From positions 124,001-188,000 of the forward strand of contig JAGPUW010000014.1 in the NCBI GenBank assembly GCA_018069465.1: a DNA stretch of 64,000 bases. Reading direction: 5' to 3'. The stretch comes from Gammaproteobacteria bacterium (GTDB lineage Bacteria > Pseudomonadota > Gammaproteobacteria > Pseudomonadales > Porticoccaceae). The position numbers and the translations under genes are program-made. The notes under the pieces are model-generated. The model was given only the letters and a program-made list of their open reading frames with translations, did not search any database and was not told the DNA's origin. The stretch's first letter is position 1. The number at the start of each line of letters is the position of its first letter. Positions 1 through 7,769 of this stretch are shown here, piece by piece.

Positions 1-54
1 CATAATGCGGACCGCAATTTCGCCACGGTTGGCGACGAGTAGTGATTTGATCAT
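1..54 (-). CDS. Biotin carboxylase (acyl-CoA carboxylase alpha) subunit, N-terminal fragment
   Basis: Only the first 18 codons are inside the window. They read MIKSLLVANRGEIAVRIM, the ATP-grasp biotin carboxylase N-terminus with its LVANRGEIAVRI motif. The ATG is at 54 on the minus strand. It lies 63 bases downstream of the carboxyltransferase stop, so the two genes should form one operon encoding the alpha and beta subunits of a biotin-dependent acyl-CoA carboxylase. The biotinyl domain that would confirm an alpha subunit is outside the window. The family call is firm; the substrate (methylcrotonyl-, geranyl- or another acyl-CoA) cannot be settled here. Confidence 0.88.
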   Translation of the reverse strand, partial: MIKSLLVANRGEIAVRIM

Positions 55-117
55 AGTGGCTGACTCAAATTTGATGGGGCAAAAGGGTGCTGTTGGCGCC
101 AGGCAGATAATGCCCCG

Positions 118-1719
118 TCACATGCGATAGACCGGTGATGGCCCGGTGTCGGGTTCTTTGGCGGCGGCCAGCGCCAGGCACAGGCCCATCACGTCGCGGG
201 TGTCGGCGGGTTCGATAATGCCGTCATCCCAGAGGCGCGACGTGGCGTAGTAGGGGTCGCTCTGCTCGCCGTACTGGGCGCGCACGCCATCTTCAATTTC
301 CTGCAACTCTGCAGCGCTGGCCGGGCCACCTTTAATACTGGAGCGGCGCAACTCTGTCATTACATTGCTGGCGATATCGGCGCTCATGGTGGCGCAGTTA
401 GCCGAGGGCCAGGTGAACAGGAAGTTGGGCCAGAAACCGCGACCGGCCATGCCGTAGTTACCGGCACCGTAGGAGCCGCCGACAATTACCGAAAACTTAG
501 CCACCCGCGATGTCGCCTGGGCGTACACCAGCTTGGCGCTGTTTTTGGCGATGCCACCGCGCTCGGCCTCACTGCCCACCATAAAGCCGGTGATGTTGTG
601 CAGAAAGAGGAGGGGGGTATTGCGTTGATTGCAGAGCTCAATAAAGTGCGCGCCTTTTAAGGAAGATTCAGAAAATAAGGCGCCGTTGTTGCCGATCAAC
701 CCAACCGGATAGCCGTGAATATACGCCGTGCCGCAGACGAGTGTGTCACCGTAGAGCGGCTTGTATTCGTGGAAGTCGCTGTCGTCGACCAGTCGAGCGA
801 TAATTTCGCGCACATCGTAGGGCATCTTCGGGTTGGCGCTGACCACGCCGGGCAGCTCTTCGGGGCTGTGGCGCGGTGGCAGTACGGGGCGGGTGTCGGC
901 GTGGCATTTTGTTGGCCAGTTGAGCTTGGCCGTGATTTCACGAATGCGCGCCAGCGCCTCATCTTCGTCTTCAGCCAGATAATCACTGACGCCGGAAACC
1001 TTGCTGTGCATCTCGGCACCCCCCAACGTTTCGCCATCGACTTCTTCATTGATGGCGACTTTGACAATCGATGGCCCACCGAGGTGAATCCGCGCATTGC
1101 CCCTGACCATAATATTTTCATCCGACAGGGCGGGAATATACGCGCCACCCGCCGTACAGCCACCAAACACCGCCGAAATTTGCGGCAGCCCCTGGGCGGA
1201 CATTTGGCACTGGCGATAAAAAGTATTGCCGAAGTGCTCTTTGTCGGGGAACACCCTGTCTTGCTCGGGCAGGTAAGCGCCGCCGCAGTCGACCAGATAA
1301 ATACAGGGCAACTTGTGTAGCTCGGCAATTTCCTGAGCGCGGACATGCTTTTTAACGGTTTCATGGAAAAATGAACCACCCTTCACCGTCGCATCGTTGG
1401 CGATAATCATGCAAGTGACGCCGCAAATCTGGCCGATGCCGGTAACGATGCCCGCCGAGGGCACCTCATTTTTGTACTGCCCGTAGGCGGCGAGAGGGGA
1501 GAGTTCGAGAAAGGCGGTGTGGCTGTCGACCAGCTGGTCGATGCGCTCGCGGGCGAGCATTTTACCGCGCTCGCGGTGGCGCACAATCAGCTTCTCGCGG
1601 ATGCCGGTGGCCGCTTCGCTGTGGCGCTCTCGCAATTGTTCGAGAAGCTTTGAGTAGTGCTCAAAATTCTCTTTATAGGCGGCGGACTGGGGGTTGATAG
1701 CGGATTGAATGCGGCTCAT
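118..1719 (-). CDS. Acyl-CoA carboxylase carboxyltransferase (beta) subunit, methylcrotonyl/geranyl-CoA carboxylase type
   Basis: This 533-aa protein matches the length and motifs of the LiuB/AtuC carboxyltransferase family, which transfers CO2 from carboxybiotin to a branched unsaturated acyl-CoA in leucine or acyclic-terpene degradation. Visible hallmarks are GIVTGIG near residue 90, NDATVKGGSFF, the crotonase-fold segment YLVDCGGAYLP, the oxyanion-type FGGCTAGGAYIPA in the N-half, and GGSYGAGNYGMAGRGF in the C-half. The biotin carboxylase subunit follows 63 bp downstream. The neighbouring acyl-CoA dehydrogenases and SDR fit a catabolic role. A perfect 18-bp palindrome lies about 92 bp upstream of the start. 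MCC and GCC cannot be told apart from sequence reading alone, so no symbol is given. Confidence 0.88.
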   Translation of the reverse strand: MSRIQSAINPQSAAYKENFEHYSKLLEQLRERHSEAATGIREKLIVRHRERGKMLARERIDQLVDSHTAFLELSPLAAYGQYKNEVPSAGIVTGIGQICGVTCMIIANDATVKGGSFFHETVKKHVRAQEIAELHKLPCIYLVDCGGAYLPEQDRVFPDKEHFGNTFYRQCQMSAQGLPQISAVFGGCTAGGAYIPALSDENIMVRGNARIHLGGPSIVKVAINEEVDGETLGGAEMHSKVSGVSDYLAEDEDEALARIREITAKLNWPTKCHADTRPVLPPRHSPEELPGVVSANPKMPYDVREIIARLVDDSDFHEYKPLYGDTLVCGTAYIHGYPVGLIGNNGALFSESSLKGAHFIELCNQRNTPLLFLHNITGFMVGSEAERGGIAKNSAKLVYAQATSRVAKFSVIVGGSYGAGNYGMAGRGFWPNFLFTWPSANCATMSADIASNVMTELRRSSIKGGPASAAELQEIEDGVRAQYGEQSDPYYATSRLWDDGIIEPADTRDVMGLCLALAAAKEPDTGPSPVYRM

Positions 1720-1810
1720 ACGGCGTCTCTTTGTGGGGCTTTGTTGACTACTTTTTTAGGCTTGGGGAATCTGGCAAATAGGCAGTGCTAATTCAATGCA
1801 GTGTTATATC

Positions 1811-1828
1811 GTTGACGTTAACGTCAAC
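1811..1828. promoter_or_regulatory. Perfect 18-bp palindrome, candidate LiuR-like operator
   Basis: The sequence GTTGACGTTAACGTCAAC is its own reverse complement. It sits 92 bp upstream of the carboxyltransferase start. A further half-site TTGACGT lies at 1883-1889. MerR-family LiuR regulators of branched-chain acyl-CoA genes bind A/T-flanked ACGT palindromes of this general form. The palindrome is directly seen; the regulator assignment is inference. Confidence 0.5.
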
Positions 1829-1910
1829 TCTGAGCTTGGAATCTAGCAAGTGGGTCGTGTTAATTCAACTTAATGTCAATGCCTTGACGTGAATGCGGTG
1901 TCGAACGACG

Positions 1911-1964
1911 CGCTGACCTGACCCAAAAAAGCTTTGCAGCCATTTACTGAGCGCCAGGTCAGCG
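1911..1964. repeat. 10-bp perfect inverted repeat with 34-nt loop
   Basis: CGCTGACCTG at 1911-1920 is the exact reverse complement of 1955-1964. It lies in the non-coding stretch between the MAPEG gene end and the carboxylase promoter. It could form a hairpin in the transcript running out of the MAPEG gene. There is no adjoining T-run, so I do not call it an intrinsic terminator. Confidence 0.35.
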
Positions 1965-2009
1965 TGGTCATTTTTTGTTCAGAAAGTGTTAGTTCGACCT
2001 TGAGTACCG

Positions 2010-2384
2010 TTAAAAAACAAGGCCCCACAGGGCCGTAACGAGTAGCAATATATTGGCGAAAAAGCCCATCATCATGCCCGTGCCACGAGTGCTGGGGTCG
2101 GCAATATAGGCTTTGCGATAGACCATGCGACCCGCGAAAAAAACCAGCCCCATAGTGCCGGCAAAGCCTGTGCTGAAGTAGTTGGCGCAAATCCATAGCG
2201 CGGGCAGTGTGACCATCAACTGCTCAAGTGTGTTGAGTTGCACGCGCAGAATCCGCTCGAACACTTCATCGCCGGTAGTGGCCGGTGCCTTGATGCCCAG
2301 CTCGTCCCGAGCCTTGCCCGTCATGGCCATAAAAAACAGGTATTGGGAAATTAAAAGCAGGGTGACGAAGGCGACAAAATCCAT
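2010..2384 (-). CDS. MAPEG family membrane protein
   Basis: The 124-aa, very hydrophobic protein has four predicted membrane segments: residues about 5-23, 55-72, 76-92 and 104-122. It carries MAPEG-family features (eicosanoid and glutathione metabolism): ERILRVQLNTLEQLMVTLPALW in the second helix region and FAGRMVYRKAYIADPSTRGTG before the last helix. Members are usually glutathione-dependent transferases or peroxidases at the inner membrane; the specific reaction is unknown here. The start is supported by GGAGA about 6 bases upstream of the ATG. An intrinsic terminator overlaps its 3' end. It is monocistronic and lies between the SDR and the carboxylase genes. Confidence 0.82.
   Translation of the reverse strand: MDFVAFVTLLLISQYLFFMAMTGKARDELGIKAPATTGDEVFERILRVQLNTLEQLMVTLPALWICANYFSTGFAGTMGLVFFAGRMVYRKAYIADPSTRGTGMMMGFFANILLLVTALWGLVF
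2012..2034 (-). terminator. Intrinsic terminator overlapping the MAPEG stop codon
   Basis: On the minus strand GGCCC, a TGTG loop and GGGCC are followed by TTGTTTTTT. The hairpin encodes the last residues and the T-run runs into the TAA stop. The spacing fits a Rho-independent terminator. Confidence 0.6.
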
Positions 2385-2470
2385 GGTGTTTCTCCATTGT
2401 TATAAACATAAGTGATAGGGGCAGAAAGATAGGGGCAAAGCGAGAAACTCATCTGGCTTTGCCCCTGCTC

Positions 2471-3235
2471 TTATATTGCCACACAACCACCGTCGACGGG
2501 CATGGCGTGGCCGGTGACAAAGGAGGCGTCATCGGAACACAAAAAGACCACTACCTTACCCACTTCGGCGGGGTCACCGAGGCGGCCGATGGGCTGTAGT
2601 TTGAGTAGTTGCTTTTCCACCCAGGGTTTTTCATCGAGGGCGCGCTGCAGCATTTCAGTGCGAATACCGCCGGGGCAGACAGCGTTAACGCGAATGCCTT
2701 TTTTGGCAAATTCAACGGCCGCCGTTTTGGTCAAACCAACGACGCCGTGCTTGGCGGCCACGTAGGCGGGCACGCCCTTGGCCGCCACCAGACCGGCAAC
2801 CGATGCCGTGTTGACGATGGCGCCACCGCCACCCTGGGCGAGGAACTGGTTGATCTGGTATTTCATGCACATAAAGACGCCCTTCAAATTGACGTCGATA
2901 TTGAGATCGAAGTTTTCAATACTGCAATTGGGCGTGGTGGCCGCTTCGCCCTCAACACCGGCGTTATTAAAGGCGATATCAAGCCGCCCATAGGTGTCCA
3001 CGGCCCTTTTGACCAGGGCGATAACATCTTCCTCGCTGGCGACATTACAGCGCTGAAAAACAGCTTCGCCCCCGGCACCAATAATGCGCTCAACGGTGGC
3101 CTGTCCCCCGGCTTCGTTAATATCGGAGACCACGACTTTGGCCCCTTTCTGGGCGAATATTTCCGCCGTCGCTGCACCAATGCCACTGGCGGCACCGGTG
3201 ACCAGCGCGATTTTTCCCTGAAGTGTTTCAGACAT
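2471..3235 (-). CDS. Short-chain dehydrogenase/reductase (classical SDR)
   Basis: A 254-aa NAD(P)-dependent oxidoreductase. The TGxxxGxG cofactor motif is at residues 14-20, NNAG at 90-93, the catalytic Ser at 145 and YxxxK at Tyr158/Lys162, so the catalytic set is complete. Asp38 at the end of the second strand (VVVSDI) suggests a preference for NAD over NADP. The C-terminus GHAMPVDGGCVAI is typical of the FabG-like group. The start has GAGGA 8 bases upstream. It stands alone on the minus strand next to acyl-CoA genes, so a hydroxyacyl-CoA or alcohol substrate is likely but unproven. Confidence 0.85.
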   Translation of the reverse strand: MSETLQGKIALVTGAASGIGAATAEIFAQKGAKVVVSDINEAGGQATVERIIGAGGEAVFQRCNVASEEDVIALVKRAVDTYGRLDIAFNNAGVEGEAATTPNCSIENFDLNIDVNLKGVFMCMKYQINQFLAQGGGGAIVNTASVAGLVAAKGVPAYVAAKHGVVGLTKTAAVEFAKKGIRVNAVCPGGIRTEMLQRALDEKPWVEKQLLKLQPIGRLGDPAEVGKVVVFLCSDDASFVTGHAMPVDGGCVAI

Positions 3236-3493
3236 AATTTATTCCTCTTGTTAAATGCAAAGTTAATGAAAAGTGAAATGCTTAAATGATGAGTGCTCGC
3301 CGACCGTAAAGGCTGTTGAATAGGTATTCACTGCGTGACAGTGAGGCTGCCGTGGGTGGGCGCGTTATATTTTGGCGTCAATTCAACACCATAAGCTGGG
3401 GAATCTCAATAAGCATCTGGTCGGCTATTTTGCTGGGCAGAGGGGGATTGCCTCGTGCTAATATGCATTTTTATTTTTTGCGAGTAATGATCC

Positions 3494-4114
3494 ATGTCAG
3501 AAAAATACACCTCAACCGAGCAGAAAGTCAGCTACGGCATCGGCCGACAAATGGGCGATCAGCTCGCTGGCAGCCCCTTTGATGAACTCGACCTGCAGTC
3601 TGTGCTCGATGGTATTAGCGATGCTTTTACCAGTCAGCCATCACAGATCTCTACAGAAGAAATGAAGGCCGCTTTTGAAGCGGTGAACGAAAGGGTACAG
3701 AAAAAGCAGGCCGAAACCGCTGGTCAACTGACGGCAGAGGGCGAAAAATTCCTCGCCGACAACGCCCAGCGCGCGGGTATTACCGTCACCGCATCGGGCC
3801 TGCAGTATGAAGTTTTATCGGAAGGTAAGGGCGCAATGCCCAGCAGTAGCGCCAAAGTCAGAACCCACTACCACGGCACTCTGCTCGACGGCACTGTGTT
3901 TGACAGTTCTTACGATCGTGGCGAGCCCGCAGAATTCCCCGTCAACGGCGTTATCGCCGGCTGGACCGAAGCCTTGCAGCTGATGAAAGAAGGCGCGAAG
4001 TGGCGCTTGTATGTGCCCTCAGCACTGGCCTATGGCGAAAAGGGCGCCGGTGGTGCGATTGGTCCCCACGCGACACTGATTTTTGATGTCGAGCTATTGG
4101 CGATCGTTGACTAA
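3494..4114 (+). CDS. fklB: FKBP-type peptidyl-prolyl cis-trans isomerase, FklB-like
   Basis: The 206-aa protein has the same length as E. coli FklB. An N-terminal dimerisation region (about residues 1-95, EQKVSYGIGRQMGDQL) precedes a C-terminal FKBP domain. That domain contains VRTHYHGTLLDGTVFDSSYDRGEP, VIAGWTEALQLM and LAYGEKGAGGAIGPHATLIFDVELL, the active-site signatures of the family. No signal peptide is visible, so it is cytoplasmic like FklB rather than periplasmic like FkpA. It probably catalyses prolyl isomerisation during folding. It is a single gene facing away from the SDR. Confidence 0.9.
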   Translation: MSEKYTSTEQKVSYGIGRQMGDQLAGSPFDELDLQSVLDGISDAFTSQPSQISTEEMKAAFEAVNERVQKKQAETAGQLTAEGEKFLADNAQRAGITVTASGLQYEVLSEGKGAMPSSSAKVRTHYHGTLLDGTVFDSSYDRGEPAEFPVNGVIAGWTEALQLMKEGAKWRLYVPSALAYGEKGAGGAIGPHATLIFDVELLAIVD

Positions 4115-4155
4115 ATAATACCGGCGAACGTAGAGAGCCGGGCGGTACTTACTTT

Positions 4156-4180
4156 GGGAGCCGCTCGGTCGCTCTTTTTT
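4156..4180 (+). terminator. Weak candidate terminator after fklB
   Basis: GAGC and GCTC with a 9-nt loop are followed by six Ts, 45 bases after the fklB stop. The stem is short, so this is only a possible Rho-independent terminator. The remaining non-coding stretch up to 4419 shows nothing I can name. Confidence 0.35.
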
Positions 4181-4419
4181 CAGACTTTTTATACAGGCGA
4201 AATAATAAATACGCCTGAGATGGCTTGAGTTTCTTTCATTCCGCGCTGCGCTTGATTTCGTAGGGATGCTGGATCATTATTACGGATATTATTAATTAGC
4301 TGGCCCTCAACTCTTTATTTGGGGTGGCTATAGACCATTGGTTTCAAAAGGCTCTTGGTTTCTAAGTACTTTTCGTTTCAAAGTACGCTTCGTTTTTAAA
4401 GTGCAAGGATGTGCTGCAA

Positions 4420-4746
4420 ATGATAAAAAAAATTCTGTTTGTCTCTGTACTAATCCCCCTATTTTTCACTATGTCGCCCACGGCCTTTGCCGATTCCGAG
4501 GAGGAAGAAATGGCGGCGATGCAGCGCCAGCTCAATGCGGGCGTCATGGCACAGGCGTTTGATCCCGGTGATCAGGTGAAGCTAGATGCCTATATGAAAG
4601 ATGCCCTGAAAAAAGATATCAAACCCCAGGGCACCCGACCCAGTTATTGGCGCCCCGGTTATACCTGCAATAATATTTACAGCTATGGCTATCGCGCCTG
4701 GCGAAATTGTAATTATCATCGGCGCTATTATGGGCGCTATTGGTAG
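4420..4746 (+). CDS. Small secreted Tyr/Arg-rich protein of unknown function
   Basis: No family was recognised. The ATG at 4420 is chosen because AAGGA ends 10 bases upstream, whereas the GTG at 4411 would sit on top of it. The 108-aa product has a clear Sec signal peptide (MIKK plus a hydrophobic stretch, probable cleavage after AFA around residue 25). An acidic stretch DSEEEEM follows, then a mixed middle. The unusual C-terminus is rich in Tyr, Trp and Arg, with two cysteines (TCNNIYSYGYRAWRNCNYHR). The cysteines could form a disulfide in the periplasm. It precedes the TraT-like lipoprotein by 76 bp on the same strand, so both may act in the envelope. Confidence 0.7.
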   Translation: MIKKILFVSVLIPLFFTMSPTAFADSEEEEMAAMQRQLNAGVMAQAFDPGDQVKLDAYMKDALKKDIKPQGTRPSYWRPGYTCNNIYSYGYRAWRNCNYHRRYYGRYW

Positions 4747-4822
4747 CTAATCTGAGGCCCTAAGGTCAATGATCTGCAGGTTTTGAAAAGGAATAAATTA
4801 ACTTAAGGAAGGGTGTGGCGAT

Positions 4823-5584
4823 ATGTATATCAATGTAAGAAAAAGGCTTGGGCTATCCGCTTTAATGGCGACTCTCTTTGTGCTCGGTGGTTGTGCCGCT
4901 ACGCAAACGGCAATAGGCAAGAAAGATCTTGTTGTACAGACCAAAACCAGTATGTCGGTATTTGTTGATCCCGTTTCTAAATCGAAGCGGACGATTTATA
5001 TGGATATTAAAAGCGGGGTGATGGAGTTTGATCGTCGCGAATTTAAAAAATTCGTCAAAGAACAATTTGCGGCTAACGACTCTGGCTACACTTTAGTGGA
5101 TGACCCGGAACGGGCTCAATTTCAAATGGTGGCCTACGTCTTGAATTTGGAAATAGCCAGCCTTACGGCGGCAGAGGCGGCCTTAAACCAGGGGTATCTG
5201 GGTGGGGCGGTTGCGGGCGGCGCAGCGGTGGGTGCGTTGGCGAATAGCAGCAATCGCTGGGCAGGTGCGGCAGCAGGGGGCCTTCTTGGGGGCGCATTTG
5301 AGGTAATCGGTAGTGCGCTAGTGAAAGACGTGACTTATATGTTGGTCTGCGATGTGCAAATTAGGGAAAAGGCGGCCAAGGGTGTTTTTGTACGCAAAGA
5401 TACGGCGGTAACGGCCAAAATATCTGACTCCGGCACCAGTAAGCAGAGTGTGTCCGAGGTCGGTAAGTACAAGGAATATCGCACGCGCATCGTGACGACC
5501 GCTAATAAGGCCAATTTAAAACTGCCTGAAGCTCAGCCCCTGATGTTTGCGAAAACGGCTTATGCAATGAGTGGCTTCTTTTAA
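4823..5584 (+). CDS. TraT-like outer-membrane lipoprotein
   Basis: The 253-aa protein begins with a lipoprotein signal ending in the lipobox LGGC (Cys24), followed by AATQTAIGKKDLVVQTKTSMSVF. This opening, the Gly/Ala-rich hydrophobic hairpin at about residues 130-175 (GGAVAGGAAVGALAN, AGAAAGGLLGGAF) and the conserved YMLVCDVQI segment match the TraT family of plasmid surface-exclusion and complement-resistance lipoproteins. Chromosomal homologues occur and their role is unclear. AAGGAAGG 10 bases upstream supports the start. There are no conjugation genes nearby, so surface exclusion is not a safe inference. A strong hairpin and a terminator follow. Confidence 0.8.
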   Translation: MYINVRKRLGLSALMATLFVLGGCAATQTAIGKKDLVVQTKTSMSVFVDPVSKSKRTIYMDIKSGVMEFDRREFKKFVKEQFAANDSGYTLVDDPERAQFQMVAYVLNLEIASLTAAEAALNQGYLGGAVAGGAAVGALANSSNRWAGAAAGGLLGGAFEVIGSALVKDVTYMLVCDVQIREKAAKGVFVRKDTAVTAKISDSGTSKQSVSEVGKYKEYRTRIVTTANKANLKLPEAQPLMFAKTAYAMSGFF

Positions 5585-5605
5585 GTGGCACTTTTAAAAT
5601 GAAGA

Positions 5606-5646
5606 GCTCTATTTAAGAGTTCATAAGGCGAGCTCTTAAATAGAGC
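5606..5646. repeat. 14-bp perfect inverted repeat after the traT-like gene
   Basis: The arm at 5606-5619 is exactly complementary in reverse to 5633-5646, with a 13-nt loop. It lies 21 bases after the lipoprotein stop and just before the terminator. It may protect the 3' end of the mRNA or contribute to termination. Confidence 0.6.
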
Positions 5647-5653
5647 GTCCCAC

Positions 5654-5683
5654 TAAAAAAGGCACCTAATAAGGTGCCTTTTT
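5654..5683. terminator. Bidirectional intrinsic terminator
   Basis: GGCACC (5661-5666) and GGTGCC (5673-5678) flank a 6-nt loop, with six As before and five Ts after. It can serve both the plus-strand lipoprotein gene and the convergent DUF5610 gene. Confidence 0.8.
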
Positions 5684-5728
5684 ACTATCTGCTGAAAGCC
5701 AGCCGTTTCTAGCGACCGGATTTAGTAC

Positions 5729-6337
5729 TCATTCAAGCCCCAATTGTTGTTCTGCTGATTGCTCCGCGGGCTCGGGCTCACTACTTAAATTGTCGACAAA
5801 GGCCGACAATTTGTCCTGTACCAGTTGATAGGTGGTGTCGATATTGCTGGCGATATCGCCAGTGAGGACCTGCAGTCCATCGAGTATTTCTCGGGCCTCG
5901 GCGAAGCCCTGGTCAATACCGCCGCTAATCACATCGACAAATTGATTGAGCGCGGTGTCAAAATCGAGCTCTGGATTGGCTTCTTGATAGGCGCCAAAAA
6001 AAGCGGTGCTTAATGACACAATGCGCTCAGCCGTTGCCTCTGGGCTGACATCAATACCGGTATCTACCGCCGCTTGAATCGCGCCGCTGCCCAATGTCGG
6101 TGCTAGCTCGGCATTAATACCTTCGAGTGCTGTTTTTAGCACCAGTGTTAATGAGCTATTGGCATCGCCGACGCTGAGGGATAAATTGGTGTTGACGATG
6201 GCGGCGTCGAGGCTGGGGCTTTCGCTGGTTTTCTTTCCATGGGCCATCGCGGAGACGGTTTGCCCGAAGGGGGCGGCCTGCTTGTCGGTGGTGTGTGCCA
6301 GGTTGGAGATGTTGGAGCCGAAGTTTGCAGTTTCCAT
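5729..6337 (-). CDS. DUF5610-domain protein
   Basis: The 202-aa protein has no signal peptide or membrane segment. The central part (residues about 25-175) reads like the DUF5610 domain: GQTVSAMAHGKK, AIVNTNLSLSVGDANSSLTLVLKTALEGINAEL, a very regular SPEATAERIVSLSTAFFGAYQEANPE, and ISGGIDQGFAEAREILDGLQVLTGDIASNIDTTY. Its function is unknown. Comparable proteins often occur singly or near flagellar genes, but no such genes are in this window. The C-terminus is acidic and low in complexity (SSEPEPAEQSAEQQ). Its end converges on the bidirectional terminator shared with the TraT-like gene. Confidence 0.7.
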   Translation of the reverse strand: METANFGSNISNLAHTTDKQAAPFGQTVSAMAHGKKTSESPSLDAAIVNTNLSLSVGDANSSLTLVLKTALEGINAELAPTLGSGAIQAAVDTGIDVSPEATAERIVSLSTAFFGAYQEANPELDFDTALNQFVDVISGGIDQGFAEAREILDGLQVLTGDIASNIDTTYQLVQDKLSAFVDNLSSEPEPAEQSAEQQLGLE

Positions 6338-6567
6338 GATGCCTTCCTACTCGTCTTTTGAGTTCAAGAATCCACTTTAGAAAGAGTGATGCTAATCGTA
6401 TCGGTTCAATTTACAGGAACTTGAGGGCGGTTTTGCCGAAAATCTATATCATTTAGCAACAAGGGCCGGGTTGAATATAGCTGAAAAACATTAACTCTTG
6501 AGCCCTTATTTAAACCGGTGTTATTCGCCTGATCAAGAGAGGGTTTGGCCGGGGCGCTGAACGTGGT

Positions 6568-7707
6568 TTAAAAACCGCTGAGGCTGGCAAAGCGCTCGCG
6601 GTGATAGCTGCTGTCGCCGAGGGTGATTTCAGCCACCCGGGCGCGCTTCATGTACAGGCCGATATCCTCTTCGTCCGTCATGCCAATACCGCCAAACATT
6701 TGCACCGATTCGCGGCCGATAAGGTTGGCGACATCGGCCGTTCGCGCTTTGGCGGCGCTGACCATGAGCGGCATATCGTCGCGCCGCTCGTCGAGTGCAC
6801 GCAGTGCCTCCAGGGTTAAAGAGGCGGCCAGTTCGCACTCACAGAACATATCGGCGGCGCGGTGTTTCAAGGCTTGAAAAGAGCCGATCAGTGCGCCGAA
6901 TTGCTGGCGGGTTTTTAAGTAGTCGAGGGTGCGCTCGAAGGCTTCTGAGAGGGTGCCGAGCAGCTCGGCATTGAGCCCGGCGCTGGCACAATCGAAAACA
7001 ATATCGAGGATCTCCGCCGCCTTGCCGAGTTCACCCAATAACTGGCTGGCGGGAACCGTGGCTTTATCAAAATTCAGCACTGCGGCGTTGCGACTGTCGA
7101 GCAGGCGCTGGGGCGTGGTTTCAAGGCCCGGTGTGTCGGGAGCCATCAGAAAGAGGCTGAGGCCTTCTTTTTCACCACTTGCGCCAGAGGTGCGGGCCAG
7201 CACCAGCAGCTGATCCGCGCCGCAGGCACCGAGTACAAAGCGCTTTTCACCGCTGATACAAAAGCCATCGGCGACCACTTCGGCGCGGGTTTCGACCTGC
7301 CAGGGCGAGAAGCGCCCGCTTTCCTGAAAGGCCAGGGCGAGGGTGCTTTCACCGGCGCAGATACCGGGCAGCCAGCGTTGCTTTTGCGCCTCACTGCCAC
7401 CCAGCAGCAAGGTGTTACCGGCGAGCAGTACGGTCGATAAAAAGGGTTGGGCGGCTAGTGCGCGGCCCAGCTCTTCGAGCACCACGCCCAGCTCGGCATA
7501 GCCCAGGCCGAGGCCGCCGTATTCCTCCGGGAAGATAATGCCGGCCCATCCCAGTGCGGCCATTTGTTGCCACAACTCGCGGCAGTAGCACAGCGGGTCG
7601 CCGCCATCGCGCAGCTGGCGCACCTGGTCGACGGGGAAGTTGGCCTTTACAAATTCCCGGGCCGAGTTTTTCAGCAGTTGCTGTTCTTCGCTCAGTACTA
7701 ATGCCAT
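6568..7707 (-). CDS. Acyl-CoA dehydrogenase, apparently the non-catalytic partner of a heteromeric pair
   Basis: The 379-aa protein shows the three-domain acyl-CoA dehydrogenase layout: N-terminal helices (EEQQLLKNSAREFV, GWAGIIFPEEYGGLGLGYAELGVVLEELGR), the central beta domain (LALAFQESG, VLGACGADQLLVLAR) and C-terminal helices (TLDYLKTRQQFGALIGSFQALKHRAADMF, VQMFGGIGMTDEEDIGLYMKRA). Where most enzymes have the catalytic Glu in a YEGTxxIQ motif, this one has AEITLGDSSYHRERF, with no Glu at that spot. The adjacent upstream gene keeps the motif. Such pairs form alpha2-beta2 dehydrogenases in steroid side-chain degradation (FadE28/FadE29 type). The gap to the upstream gene is 62 bp. Substrate is unknown. 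Confidence 0.85.
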   Translation of the reverse strand: MALVLSEEQQLLKNSAREFVKANFPVDQVRQLRDGGDPLCYCRELWQQMAALGWAGIIFPEEYGGLGLGYAELGVVLEELGRALAAQPFLSTVLLAGNTLLLGGSEAQKQRWLPGICAGESTLALAFQESGRFSPWQVETRAEVVADGFCISGEKRFVLGACGADQLLVLARTSGASGEKEGLSLFLMAPDTPGLETTPQRLLDSRNAAVLNFDKATVPASQLLGELGKAAEILDIVFDCASAGLNAELLGTLSEAFERTLDYLKTRQQFGALIGSFQALKHRAADMFCECELAASLTLEALRALDERRDDMPLMVSAAKARTADVANLIGRESVQMFGGIGMTDEEDIGLYMKRARVAEITLGDSSYHRERFASLSGF

Positions 7708-7769
7708 GGTTTATTTTCCTGTCGCGCTGATCAAAGCTGGTGAGCAGAGCGATGACTTAATGAGAGGTT

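Noticed and set aside
715-1320. 201-codon open frame on plus inside the carboxyltransferase gene
   Set aside because: Antisense shadow of a well-defined gene on minus; its translation has no family-like sequence.
2609-3289. 226-codon open frame on plus opposite the SDR
   Set aside because: Shadow of the SDR, which has a complete catalytic set; low-complexity translation.
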